Shown here in pieces: positions 1 through 9,478 of a stretch of 64,000 nucleotides of DNA. The notes under the pieces were generated by a model that saw nothing but the letters and a program-made list of their open reading frames with translations, had not been told where the DNA came from and ran no database searches. Both the position numbers and the translations under genes were made by a program. Source of the stretch: Streptomyces sp. NBC_01314 (GTDB lineage: Bacteria; Actinomycetota; Actinomycetes; Streptomycetales; Streptomycetaceae); the NCBI RefSeq assembly GCF_041435215.1, contig NZ_CP108394.1:7564001-7628000 (forward strand). The letters are read 5' to 3'. Numbering within the stretch: the first letter of the stretch is position 1; every line of letters begins with the position of its first letter.

Positions 1-299
1 GGCTTGCCCTTCGGGCCCGTGGCCGGGCAACGGCGGCTGTCGTCGTCGATGTTGGGCAGCATCAGCGCGCCCCGGGCCACGGTCCAGCCGTTCTCGCCGG
101 CCGTGTCCGTCGTGCCCGTGATGTCGACCTGTCCGTCCCGGTTCGTGTCCACCCGCAGATCGGTCGGGGGCGGCCCGGCGGCGAACGCGACGGGGGCGGC
201 GAGGGAGGGGGCCGCGAGCAGGGTGCCGGACACGGCGAGCACGGCTATCGCTCGCCGTGCGGGGCGGGTTCGGGAGGGTCTGGCTGAACGCGGGGGCAC
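1..299 (-). CDS. Secreted protein-arginine deiminase-like protein, N-terminal part only
   Basis: Only the first 99 codons lie in the window; the gene runs off the left edge. The GTG start at 299 has an AAGGGA ribosome site 7 bases before it. Residues 1-41 form a Sec signal peptide: Arg-rich N-region, hydrophobic core and an A-x-A type end. The mature start carries a DLRVDTNRDGQVD stretch followed by LMLPNIDDD, a beginning I associate with Streptomyces secreted proteins of the protein-arginine deiminase (PAD) family, which convert peptidyl-arginine to citrulline using calcium. The acidic DTNRDGQVD loop looks like a calcium site. The catalytic domain is outside the window, so the family call rests on the N-terminus alone. 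Confidence 0.6.
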   Translation of the reverse strand, partial: MPPRSARPSRTRPARRAIAVLAVSGTLLAAPSLAAPVAFAAGPPPTDLRVDTNRDGQVDITGTTDTAGENGWTVARGALMLPNIDDDSRRCPATGPKGK

Positions 300-403
300 G
301 GGTGTCCCTTCAGTGGTGAGGGTGGTCAGCACTGAAGACGGGTGACGGGGAGGAATCGTTGCCTGTGAAGTTGCTGTGGTTCGGCCCGGTGTCCGCGATC
401 TGC

Positions 404-440
404 GGGGCGGAATCGCCCCCGCGCAGTTCCCCGCGCCCCT
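404..440. repeat. Copy of a dispersed Streptomyces intergenic repeat (GCGCAGTTCCCCGCGCCCC)
   Basis: The 19-base core GCGCAGTTCCCCGCGCCCC lies just downstream of the GH1 gene terminator. Related copies sit at 3441-3481, 22921-22982, 31806-31885 (opposite strand) and 54777-54815, always between genes. Confidence 0.7.
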
Positions 441-469
441 GAAGAGCACGGGCTGCGCCCGTGCTCTTC
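441..469 (-). terminator. Rho-independent-type hairpin behind the GH1 gene
   Basis: A perfect 13-bp stem (GAAGAGCACGGGC and its complement) with a 3-base loop at 454-456 lies 35 bases past the stop codon of the beta-glucosidase. There is no T-run, as is usual for Streptomyces terminators. Confidence 0.75.
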
Positions 470-503
470 GGCCCGCCGGACCCGCACCCGACGACCGGCT
501 CGG

Positions 504-1829
504 TCACTTCCCGTTCTGCGCCCGCAGTACCTCCTGGTACCAGCCGTACGACGCCTTCGGGGTCCGCTTCAGCGTTTCGAAGTCCACGTGGACCAGGCCG
601 AACCGCCGCGCGTACCCCTCCGCCCACTCGAAGTTGTCCAGCAGGGACCACACGAAGTAGCCACGCACGTCGACGCCTGCCTCGGCGGCCTTGTGCAGGG
701 CACGGACGTGGCCGTCGAGGTAGGCGATGCGCTGCTGGTCGTCGACGCCCTCGTAGGAGCAGCCGTTCTCGGTGATGACGACGGGGGGCAGACGGTCGCC
801 GTAGCGGTCGCGGAAGGTGGTGAGGAGTTCGGTCAGGCCCTCGGGGACGACCGGCCAGCCGAAGTCGGTGGTCGGGACGTTCTCGATCTGCTTGACGGTG
901 AAGGGGAGTTCGGCCGGGATCGTGACGCCGCCGAACTCGATGTCCGCGCCCTCGGGGGCGGCCACCCGGGTCGGCGCGTAGTAGTTGACGCCGTACCAGT
1001 CGAGCGGCTCCGAGATGATCTTCAGGTCGGAACCGATGTCGGTTCCCGGCATCAACTCGCCGATGCCCTCCGGGTACTCGCCGAGCAGGACCGGCTCCGC
1101 GAACAGGCGGTTCAGGAGGAGGTCGTAGAAGCCGGCCGCCTCGACGTCCGCCTGCTCCTGCGACGCGGCCCACGTGGGGCCGTGCGAGTTGGCGATGCCG
1201 ACATCGGTGACTCCGGCCGCGCGCAGGGCCCGTACGGCCAGGCCGTGGCCCAGCAGCTGGTGGTGGGCGGCCGGGAGCGCGTCGAACATCAGCTGCTTGC
1301 CCGGCGCGTGGGTGCCGAGGGCGTGGCCCAGCAGGGTGTGTTCGGCGGGTTCGTTGATGGTGATCCACTTGGTGACGCGGTCGCCGAGGCGGGCGGCCAC
1401 GACGGCGACGTACTCGGCGAACCGCTCGGCGGTGTCCCGGTTCAGCCAGCCGCCCGCTTCCTCCAGCGACGACGGCAGATCCCAGTGGAAGAGAGTCGGG
1501 ACGGGGCGTACGCCCGCGCCCGCCAGCTCGTCCACCAGGCGGTCGTAGAAGTCGAGCCCGCCGGGGGTGTTCACCCGGGGCCAGGAGATCGAGAAGCGGT
1601 ACGCTCCCACGCCCAGGTCGCGCAGGAGGGCCACGTCCTCGGGGTAGCGGTGGAAGTGGTCGCAGGCCACCGCCGCCGTCGAGCCGTCCTTGATGTGCCC
1701 CGTCCCGGCGGTGAAGGCGTCCCACACGGACGGCTCGCGCTCGCCCGCGGCCCCCTCGATCTGATGCGCGGAGGTCGAGACGCCCCACAGGAAGTCTGCC
1801 GGGAACTGGGGTATCGGGTTCGTCGCCAT
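504..1829 (-). CDS. Beta-glucosidase, glycoside hydrolase family 1
   Basis: Cytosolic GH1 retaining glycosidase of 441 residues, the usual family length, releasing glucose (or a related sugar) from the non-reducing end of beta-glucosides such as cellobiose. The N-terminal signature FLWGVSTSAHQIEG is intact. The acid/base Glu is residue 160 in TINEP and the nucleophile Glu is residue 354 in ITENG. I chose the ATG at 1829; an in-frame TTG at 1865 adds 12 residues that do not look like the family. A TTGACT at 1860-1865 upstream could be a -35 box. There is no signal peptide, so the substrate must be imported. It lies 88 bp behind the emfourin gene on the same strand and is closed by the hairpin at 441-469. 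Confidence 0.93.
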   Translation of the reverse strand: MATNPIPQFPADFLWGVSTSAHQIEGAAGEREPSVWDAFTAGTGHIKDGSTAAVACDHFHRYPEDVALLRDLGVGAYRFSISWPRVNTPGGLDFYDRLVDELAGAGVRPVPTLFHWDLPSSLEEAGGWLNRDTAERFAEYVAVVAARLGDRVTKWITINEPAEHTLLGHALGTHAPGKQLMFDALPAAHHQLLGHGLAVRALRAAGVTDVGIANSHGPTWAASQEQADVEAAGFYDLLLNRLFAEPVLLGEYPEGIGELMPGTDIGSDLKIISEPLDWYGVNYYAPTRVAAPEGADIEFGGVTIPAELPFTVKQIENVPTTDFGWPVVPEGLTELLTTFRDRYGDRLPPVVITENGCSYEGVDDQQRIAYLDGHVRALHKAAEAGVDVRGYFVWSLLDNFEWAEGYARRFGLVHVDFETLKRTPKASYGWYQEVLRAQNGK

Positions 1830-1917
1830 GGGCGGATCATCCGTAGCACCGGGAACGGAAGTCAACGTCCGAGGGTGAAGTGCCCGTTACGCGCCCTCCA
1901 CGCGGCTGAAGGGGCCC

Positions 1918-2184
1918 TCACGCCCCCTCCTTGAGCACCCTTCTGATCAGTTCCCGCTGCTCCTCCGCCAGCCGGGGATCCGTGCAGTACGCCGTCCTCC
2001 CGTCCACCGTGATCTCGTACGAGAAACCGTCCGGCACGCCCGGCGGCGGTGAGCCCCGGCCGGCGCCGAGCGCGCGCTCGGCCAGGGTGTGCCATTCCAG
2101 GGCATCGGGCCGCCCGGCGGTGTCCACCACCGCGTGCCGCTCGATGCCCGCGAAACCGCCCGTGCGCCGCACTTCGATACGCAT
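1918..2184 (-). CDS. Emfourin-type protealysin inhibitor
   Basis: 88-residue cytosolic protein beginning MRIEVRRTGGFAGIERH, with a conserved DGFSYEITVDG centre and a C-terminal helix ELIRRVLKEG. This matches the emfourin family, small proteins that block protealysin-like M4 metalloproteases. In protealysin operons the inhibitor gene sits next to the protease gene, and here it lies 59 bp downstream of an M4 protease of exactly that subtype on the same strand. The pairing strongly supports the call. Its likely job is to keep the protease silent inside the cell. Confidence 0.85.
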   Translation of the reverse strand: MRIEVRRTGGFAGIERHAVVDTAGRPDALEWHTLAERALGAGRGSPPPGVPDGFSYEITVDGRTAYCTDPRLAEEQRELIRRVLKEGA

Positions 2185-2243
2185 GGGTCATGTCTAGTAC
2201 GGATCGGGCCCGAACCACAGCACCGCGATGGCCGGTCCCGCCG

Positions 2244-3323
2244 CTACAGCGTCCGTACGCCGACCTGTTCCCAGGCCTTCAGCACCGCCGTCAGCTCGTC
2301 GCCCTGGCCGTAGCGGTCCTTCGCGGCCTTCACCGTGAGCGTGGCGAAGTCGACGAAGAGGGCCTGCTTGCTCAGCTCGCCGCCGGTGAGGACGTCGTAC
2401 CAGATCCGGCCGGCCCGTTCCCAGGCATAACCGCCGAGGGCCGTGGCCGCGAGGTAGAACGCGTGGTTGGGGATGCCGGAGTTGATGTGGACGCCGCCGT
2501 TGTCGCGGCCGGTGCGGACGTAGCCGTCCATGGTCGCCGGCTGCGGGTCCTTGCCGAGGACGTCGTCGTCGTACGCCGTGCCCGGGGCCTTCATCGAGCG
2601 CAGGGCGGTGCCCGTGACACGCGGGGCGAGCAGGCCCGCGCCGATCAGCCAGTCCGCCTCGGCGGCGGTCTGGCCCAGCGTGTACTGCTTGATGAGGGCG
2701 CCGAAGACGTCCGACATCGACTCGTTGAGCGCGCCCGGCTGGCCGAAGTACGTCAGGTTCGCCGTGTACTGGGTGACGCCGTGGCTCAGCTCGTGGCCGA
2801 TGACGTCGATCGGGATGGTGAAGTCGAGGAAGATCTCGCCGTCGCCGTCGCCGAACACCATCTGCTCGCCGTTCCAGAAGGCGTTGTTGTAGTCGCGGTC
2901 GTAGTGCACGGTCGCGTCCAGCGGCAGCCCGTTGCCGTCGATCGAGTCGCGCTCGAAGGACTTCCAGAACAACTCGTAGGTGGCACCCAGGCCCGCGTAC
3001 GCGCGGTTGACCGTGGCGTCCTTGCCGGGCTCGTCGCCCTCGCCGCGTACCTTCCTGCCGGGCAGGTCCGTGCCGTGGCGGGCGTCGTGAACCGTGCGGT
3101 GCGGTGTGCCCGTCTCGGCCCCGGCGGGCGTGGTGATGGTCGGGGCGCCGATGACCGTGGTCAGGCGGCGGTGGGTGCGCTCGAAGGCGTCGCGCTCCAG
3201 GGTCTTGCGCGCGGCGTTCGCGAGCGAGGGGTCCTCGGCGCGGGAGAGCTTGTCGAGGACGTGGGGTGGTACGACGGTGCAGAAGACGGGCTCGTGGCCC
3301 CCGTTGGTCGTCATGGCTCGCAC
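2244..3323 (-). CDS. Protealysin-like M4 (thermolysin family) metalloprotease
   Basis: 359-residue zinc protease. The first 60 residues are the short protealysin-type propeptide (CTVVPPHVLDKL) with no signal peptide, so the enzyme is probably cytosolic or released without Sec. The catalytic motif HELSH is at residues 177-181 and the third zinc ligand, Glu201, is in GALNESMSD; a DNGGVHINSGIPNHAFYLAA-type C-terminal segment supplies the transition-state His. The GTG at 3323 is chosen because GGAG lies 7 bases upstream; an ATG at 3314 is possible but has poorer spacing. The downstream emfourin gene supplies the matching inhibitor, so this is a two-gene protease-inhibitor module. Confidence 0.93.
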   Translation of the reverse strand: MRAMTTNGGHEPVFCTVVPPHVLDKLSRAEDPSLANAARKTLERDAFERTHRRLTTVIGAPTITTPAGAETGTPHRTVHDARHGTDLPGRKVRGEGDEPGKDATVNRAYAGLGATYELFWKSFERDSIDGNGLPLDATVHYDRDYNNAFWNGEQMVFGDGDGEIFLDFTIPIDVIGHELSHGVTQYTANLTYFGQPGALNESMSDVFGALIKQYTLGQTAAEADWLIGAGLLAPRVTGTALRSMKAPGTAYDDDVLGKDPQPATMDGYVRTGRDNGGVHINSGIPNHAFYLAATALGGYAWERAGRIWYDVLTGGELSKQALFVDFATLTVKAAKDRYGQGDELTAVLKAWEQVGVRTL

Positions 3324-3440
3324 GATTGCACTCCGTTAAGGGTGTGTCACTAGAGGCAACCATGATTGGTGAAATGTCGCCGTATGGGTTGCGTTTCGTC
3401 ATCGCCGTGTTACTGAGAGTTGGCGGCGGGCTTTCCGTTC

Positions 3441-3481
3441 GTGGGGCTTCTCGCGCAGTTCCTCGCGCCCCTGGCGGGGCG
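3441..3481. repeat. Copy of the dispersed GCGCAGTTCC-type intergenic repeat
   Basis: Contains GCGCAGTTCCTCGCGCCCCT preceded by GTGGGGCTTCTC, between the divergent M4 protease gene and the leuA leader. See also 404-440 and 22921-22982. Confidence 0.65.
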
Positions 3482-3593
3482 CTCCGTGCACCCGGTGTGG
3501 TCTTGCGCACCTTTTGTCCCCTATTTCACCCCGGTCCCGCATACTGATACAGCCCCCCGCGCCGAGTAGGACTCGGCTACGCTGCTCAGCATC

Positions 3594-3622
3594 ATGCGTT
3601 TCGGGCTGCTTCTCCTTAGCTG

Positions 3623-3641
<19 letters not shown>
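3594..3641 (+). CDS. leuL: leuA leader peptide (attenuator sensor)
   Basis: A 15-residue ORF reading MRFGLLLLSCRGEGL with four consecutive Leu codons, ending at TAG (3639-3641), 78 bases before leuA. Such Leu-rich leader peptides precede leuA in Streptomyces and let ribosome stalling at scarce Leu-tRNA change folding of the mRNA. Here the stop codon lies inside the left part of the attenuator structure described next, as expected for the mechanism. Confidence 0.88.
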
Positions 3642-5453
<1,812 letters not shown>

Positions 5454-5476
5454 CCAGCCTGACCGGCGGTTTGAAA

Positions 5477-5507
5477 GCCCCGTTCGCCGAATTCCGGCGG
5501 GCGGGGC
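5477..5507 (+). terminator. leuA terminator hairpin
   Basis: A 13-bp stem (5477-5489 with 5495-5507, two G-U pairs) with loop AATTC, 24 bases behind the leuA stop, followed by CGTCGTTTACC. Confidence 0.75.
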
Positions 5508-5671
5508 CCGTCGTTTACCGGCCAAACCCTGTGCGGGTCGCGGGTAGGCCTCGTCCGGAGTACTGACTGCGCCTCACCAATGTGGCTAACATCACGAAAG
5601 CGCGGCGATGTTGCCGAGGGGCACCTCCCGCGCCCATGGGGCCGTGTGTGGGGGAGTTACGGAGGTGCGAC

Positions 5672-6403
5672 GTGCTGCCAGGACGGGACCCGATCGGTGA
5701 TGCCGCCGCGCTCGCCCGCGTCGGGTGCACCAGCCGTGCCACCGGCCTGTCACGGGTGATGGGCACCCGGATCGCGTGGACGGGCGTCGGTGACGGCGAG
5801 TTCTTCTGTCCGGGCTGCGGAGGCGACCGCAACTACCAACGCCTCACCGGCCGCCGCCGCTTCACCTTCCTCGGCGTCCCCGTCCTGCCACGTGGCGAGA
5901 CGGGCCCCGTGGTGGAGTGCGCGGCCTGCCGCCACCACTACGCCACGGACGTCCTCGACCACCCGACCACCGTCCGCTTCTCCGCGATGCTCCGTGACGC
6001 CGTCCACACGGTGGCCCTGGCCGTCCTCGCGGCCGGCGGCACGTGCTCCCGAACGTCGCTGACCGTCGCCGCCTCCGCGGTCCGCCGCGCCGGGTTCGAC
6101 GACTGCACCGAGGACCAACTCGGCGCCCTGGTCGAGGCCCTGGCCGCCGACACGGGCCGCGTCTTCGGCGAACCCTGCGGCCCCGGCCTCGCCATAGAGC
6201 TTCACGAGGCCCTGGACCCCCTGGCACCTCACCTCGCCCCGACCGGCCGCGAGGCGATCCTCCTCCAGGGCGCCCGGATCGCCCTGGCGGACGGCCCGTA
6301 CACCACGGCGGAGCGGGACGCGCTGGCCACGGTCGGCGCGGCCCTGACGATCTGCTCGGACGACGTGACCCGACTGCTGGCGACGGCGCGGACGCCGTCG
6401 TAG
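5672..6403 (+). CDS. TerB-like protein with N-terminal zinc ribbon
   Basis: 243 residues. The N-terminus has FFCPGCGGDRNYQ and, about 40 residues on, VECAACRHHY: two CxxC pairs that look like a zinc ribbon. The rest is alpha-helical and resembles the TerB fold, including a C-terminal ARIALADGPYTTAERDALATVG helix pair typical of TerB. TerB proteins are linked to tellurite resistance and stress signalling but the biochemical role is unknown. The GTG at 5672 is chosen because GGAGG sits 6 bases before it; an upstream in-frame ATG (5582) has no ribosome site. It appears monocistronic. Confidence 0.75.
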   Translation: MLPGRDPIGDAAALARVGCTSRATGLSRVMGTRIAWTGVGDGEFFCPGCGGDRNYQRLTGRRRFTFLGVPVLPRGETGPVVECAACRHHYATDVLDHPTTVRFSAMLRDAVHTVALAVLAAGGTCSRTSLTVAASAVRRAGFDDCTEDQLGALVEALAADTGRVFGEPCGPGLAIELHEALDPLAPHLAPTGREAILLQGARIALADGPYTTAERDALATVGAALTICSDDVTRLLATARTPS

Positions 6404-6504
6404 ACCGTCCCTGCGGTGGCCGGTGCCGAAGCGGATGTCGAACCCGGCCCCGGCCCGTGCCACGGCCTCGAAGCAGCCGTCGCCGCCGAGCGGAAAGCGG
6501 CCCG

Positions 6505-6640
6505 ATGACCGACCGCACCATCCGCGTACTCCCGGCCGACGACCAGACCCTCGCCGACGCCGCTTGCGCCATGCTCGTGGAGCCGGCGCGCACCGCGCGG
6601 GGCCGACCTGATCGTCATGGACCTGCGGATGCCCGACCTG
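6505..6640 (+). pseudogene. Remnant of a NarL/LuxR-type response regulator receiver domain
   Basis: An ATG at 6505 opens MTDRTIRVLPADDQTLAD, a receiver-domain start with the acidic pair, and runs into AMLVEPARTARG. The following bases read ADLIVMDLRMPD, the phospho-Asp motif, but in the +1 frame and about 20 residues too early. The receiver has thus suffered an internal deletion with a frameshift, and the rest of the gene is gone. The ATG overlaps an upstream TGA (ATGA), the usual histidine-kinase/regulator junction, so a kinase tail may precede it, but I cannot recognise one. A deletion scar, not a working gene. Confidence 0.65.
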
Positions 6641-6677
6641 CGGTTTCCACTCGGCGTCGAACGCCGAGCTTCCCGCC

Positions 6678-7613
6678 CTACAACAGCCCCGCCGCCGCCA
6701 GGTACTTCCCGACCCGCTCGACCTCCGCCTCCGACAGCGGTACCTGGGGTTCCGCCGTGGCCGGGCAGGTGATGACGCCGCGCAGGTGGAGGGCCGCCTT
6801 GAAGGCGCCGAGGGCGGAGGAGCCGGTGCCCATGCGGGTGGGGTCGCCGACGCCGACCATGCCGAAGAGAGCGCACAGGCGTTCCTGTTCGGCGCGGGCC
6901 CGCTCCCGGTCGCCGGCGCGGCAGAGCCGGTCCAGGCGTACGTACCCGGCGGGGTCGACGTTCGCCAGCCCCGGCACCGCACCGTCCGCGCCCAGGGCGA
7001 GGGCGGAGTCGACGACGAGTTCGGAACCGGTGAGGGCGCTGAAGCCGGTGAGGGCGGTGTCGGCGCGGGCGCCGGTGACGACCGCGCGGAAGGCGGCCAG
7101 GTCGCCGCTGGAGTCCTTCAGGCCGGCGATGACCCCGTCCGCCGCCAGTTCCAGGACCAGGTCGGCGGGCAGCTTGGAGTGGACGGCGGCCGGGATGTCG
7201 TAGGCGAAGACCGGGACGGGCGAGCCGGCGGCGAGCAGCCGGTAGTGGCGGGAGATCTCCGCCGGGTGGGTGCGGGTGTAGAAGGGGGCGGTCGCCACGA
7301 CGGCCTCGGCTCCGGCGGCGGTCACGGCGCGGACGTGGTCCAGTACGCGGGGCGTCGTCATGTCGATCGCCCCGGCGAGCACGGGCAGTTGGCCGCCGAC
7401 ATGCCCGACCACCGTCTCCACGACCCGCCGCCGCTGCGCGTCCGTCAGGAACGCCGCCTCCGACGACGAACCGAGCACGAACAGCGCGTCCACACCGCCC
7501 GCCACGAGATGGTCGACCAGCCGGACGAGCGAGGGGACATCCACCTCGCGGTCCGGTGTCAGGGGCGTGCAGACGGGCGGGATGACACCGGTCAGCGGGG
7601 CGGGGACGGACAT
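6678..7613 (-). CDS. DapA/NAL-family aldolase (dihydrodipicolinate synthase-like)
   Basis: 311 residues, the family length. TIM-barrel class I aldolase/dehydratase: the Schiff-base Lys is in GLKDSSGD, the catalytic Tyr in VPVFAYDIPAA, and the GSSSEAAFLT loop stands where DapA has GTTGE, so the carboxylate pocket differs from true DapA. Substrate is therefore not necessarily aspartate semialdehyde; relatives act on N-acetylneuraminate, keto-deoxy sugar acids or hydroxyproline products. The ATG at 7613 has GGGAG upstream. It starts 27 bp behind the broken peptide-transporter remnant on the same strand, so it was probably the last gene of that operon; its supply route may be lost. Confidence 0.85.
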   Translation of the reverse strand: MSVPAPLTGVIPPVCTPLTPDREVDVPSLVRLVDHLVAGGVDALFVLGSSSEAAFLTDAQRRRVVETVVGHVGGQLPVLAGAIDMTTPRVLDHVRAVTAAGAEAVVATAPFYTRTHPAEISRHYRLLAAGSPVPVFAYDIPAAVHSKLPADLVLELAADGVIAGLKDSSGDLAAFRAVVTGARADTALTGFSALTGSELVVDSALALGADGAVPGLANVDPAGYVRLDRLCRAGDRERARAEQERLCALFGMVGVGDPTRMGTGSSALGAFKAALHLRGVITCPATAEPQVPLSEAEVERVGKYLAAAGLL

Positions 7614-7640
7614 CGTGGCTCCCTGGTGCTAGGCATCGCG

Positions 7641-7888
7641 TCAGGCATCGCGTACGGAATCCGACGCGGGCGCGGTCACCGCCTGGGCGACCAGGTCACG
7701 TGTCGACTCCGTCTCCTGCACAGGATGGTGGCAGCGGAAGCGGTGTCCCGGGCCGACGCGGCCGTGAAGTCGGGCATGATCTCCGCGCAGTCGTCGTCCG
7801 CCTTCCAGCAGCGCGTACGGAACGGGCAGCCGCTCGGCGGCCGGGTGGCCGACGGGAGACCTCCACGAGCGCGCTCACCGGGCCGCAA
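7641..7888 (-). pseudogene. C-terminal remnant of an oligopeptide/dipeptide ABC transporter ATPase
   Basis: Reads GLPSATRPPSGCPFRTRCWK then DDDCAEIMPDF in one frame and, after a frameshift, GPGHRFRCHHPVQETES then RDLVAQAV and a TGA at 7641-7643. This is the conserved C-terminal cysteine-rich segment of Opp/Dpp ATPases (CPFRTRC ... C ... HRFRCHHP). The ATP-binding part is absent; the fragment is joined directly to the start of a substrate-binding protein gene. Confidence 0.75.
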
Positions 7889-8113
7889 GGCCGATGCGGT
7901 CCGGGTCGGGTCCCAGCTGCCGTCGTTGCCGTAGCCGGTGACGGCGGTCAGGGTGCTGTTCTTCCCGCCCTCTGCGCCACCGGTGTCGTTGGTGGACTCC
8001 GGCCCGGCCGAACAGGCGGCCGGCGAAGGGGAGACGGCCGCGCCCAGCGCGCCGGAGTACCGCGAAAGAGACCGGCGGGTCGGCGCCGGGGCGTCAGGGG
8101 TCACGTCGCGCAC
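7889..8113 (-). pseudogene. N-terminal remnant of a peptide ABC transporter substrate-binding lipoprotein
   Basis: The GTG at 8113 has GGAGG 4-5 bases upstream. The product starts with a TRRSLSRYSGALGAA signal peptide, a lipobox-like AACSAG and a mature start TLTAVTGYGNDGSWDPT-x-TASA typical of DppA/OppA proteins. Then the sequence jumps to the end of an ATPase gene (7888). One deletion has thus removed the rest of the binding protein, both permeases and most of the ATPases. The ribosome site and promoter side are intact, so a fusion peptide might still be made. Confidence 0.75.
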
Positions 8114-8375
8114 GGTGCCTCCAGGGAGGGAGATGCGACGTCCTACGTCCTGTAGGGAGCAGCGTGACCTCAGGAGCACCGGTGAGGGCGGTCAAGTGAG
8201 CGCACACGAATGGCGTATGTGCCAAAGGTGCGACCAACGGCGGAACAAAGCCGATAGAAACAAGGACAGTTGAGGGCACCGTTGGAAAGAATGGCCCGGG
8301 GACGGCACGGAGCGTCGACCTGGCCTCCTCCCCCTGGTCGGTTCACGTGGTTTCTGTGTGGAGGTGGAACGTCGG

Positions 8376-8828
8376 ATGTCCGGCGAGCGTAGGGAAGCGA
8401 TCGAGTCCTGGGACCCGGCCGACCCCGGTGTACTGCGGCTGCCCTCCGGGCGGCTGGTACGCGGCCGGGGGCTCCGCCACCCGCTCCCGGACGGCACTGT
8501 CCCCACGTACGCCGTGTATCTCCTCGGCAAGGAGCCGCCCGAGGTCCCCTGGGCGTCCCGCTGGCTGCGGTGGCCCGACTTCCGGCTGCCCGGTGACCGG
8601 GCGGAGGCGGCGGAGGTGCTGCGGGACGCCTGGGACCGGGCGGCCGTCGACCGGGTCGAGCTCGCGTGCGGCGGCGGCCGGGGCCGTACGGGTACCGCGC
8701 TGGCCTGTCTGGCGGTGCTGGACGGTGTACCGCCGGAGGAGGCCGTGGCGTACGTACGCCGGCACTACGACCGGCACGCGGTGGAGACCCCCTGGCAGCG
8801 GCGGTACGTACGACGGTTCGGGGCCTGA
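8376..8828 (+). CDS. Protein-tyrosine/dual-specificity phosphatase
   Basis: 150 residues. The active-site loop is C98-GGGRG-R104-TG, a CX5R-T/S signature, and the probable general acid is Asp68 in RWPDF, 30 residues before the Cys, as in the cysteine-based phosphatase family. Compact, cytosolic, no extra domains; the substrate is unknown. The ATG at 8376 is preferred because GGAGGTGG lies 8 bases upstream; in-frame GTGs at 8358 and 8364 overlap that ribosome site. It faces the methyltransferase gene tail to tail, 21 bp apart. Confidence 0.85.
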   Translation: MSGERREAIESWDPADPGVLRLPSGRLVRGRGLRHPLPDGTVPTYAVYLLGKEPPEVPWASRWLRWPDFRLPGDRAEAAEVLRDAWDRAAVDRVELACGGGRGRTGTALACLAVLDGVPPEEAVAYVRRHYDRHAVETPWQRRYVRRFGA

Positions 8829-8849
8829 CCGACGGGAGACGCGTCGGGG

Positions 8850-9422
8850 CTACGGCCGACGGGCGCGGAAGCGGAGGCTGCCGCCCCGCTCATGCACGGC
8901 CACGGCGACGTCGGTGAAGCCCGCCCTCGTCAGGCGTGCGGGCAGGGTCGCCGGGTCCACGACGTTCATGGTGTCGCGGAGGTGGACGAGCCGGAAGCGA
9001 AGGCTCGACCGGCTGTCGCTGCCGGCGAAGGTGCCGCCGGGGCGCAGCACCCGGAACGCCTCCGCGAAGATCCGGTCCTGCTGCTCGGCGGTCGGCACAT
9101 GGTGGAGCATGGTGAAGCAGACGACCGAGTCGAACGACGTGTCCGGCAGCGGCATGGCCGCCCCGTCCGCGTGCACGATCCGGGCGCGCTCGCCCCAGGC
9201 GACGTCCAGCAGCCGGGCGGTCTCGGCGTCGACCTCGACGGCGGTCAGGTGCGGCACCTGTTCGACGAGGACCCGCAGGTTGGCGCCGTAACCGGGCCCG
9301 ATCTCCAGGACGTCCGTGCCCAGGTCGACCCCGTCGAGCGCCCAGGGCAGCAGCAGCTCCCGCGTCTTGAGCGCCCACTTCTCGGAACTGCAGATCCTCT
9401 GGTGCATCTGATTCATCGGCAT
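8850..9422 (-). CDS. Class I SAM-dependent methyltransferase
   Basis: 190 residues, single Rossmann domain. Motif I is VLEIGPGYGAN near residues 38-48, the acidic end of strand 2 is VEVDAET, HADGAAMPLP follows, and FTMLHHVP and LRPGGTF complete the pattern of the Methyltransf_11 group. No substrate-binding extension is visible, so the acceptor is unknown. It starts at an ATG 7 bases after a TAGCGT -10-like box with no ribosome site, suggesting a leaderless mRNA. Divergent from the AraC-type regulator, with which it shares a 56-bp promoter region and which may control it. Confidence 0.85.
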   Translation of the reverse strand: MPMNQMHQRICSSEKWALKTRELLLPWALDGVDLGTDVLEIGPGYGANLRVLVEQVPHLTAVEVDAETARLLDVAWGERARIVHADGAAMPLPDTSFDSVVCFTMLHHVPTAEQQDRIFAEAFRVLRPGGTFAGSDSRSSLRFRLVHLRDTMNVVDPATLPARLTRAGFTDVAVAVHERGGSLRFRARRP

Positions 9423-9478
9423 ACCGCCGACGCTAGGCCCGCCCCCGCGCTGTCCACCACGGGCTAGGCTGCCGTCCC
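9423..9478. promoter_or_regulatory. Divergent promoter region with two leaderless-type -10 boxes
   Basis: On the plus strand TAGGCT (9465-9470) lies 8 bases before the AraC-type ATG; on the minus strand TAGCGT ends 7 bases before the methyltransferase ATG. Neither gene has a ribosome site. GCTAGGC occurs twice, next to each start, as a direct repeat that could serve the regulator. Confidence 0.5.

Noticed and set aside
504..1865. Upstream TTG start (1865) for the beta-glucosidase
   Set aside because: The added residues are not family-like and the TTG is part of a TTGACT -35-like box.
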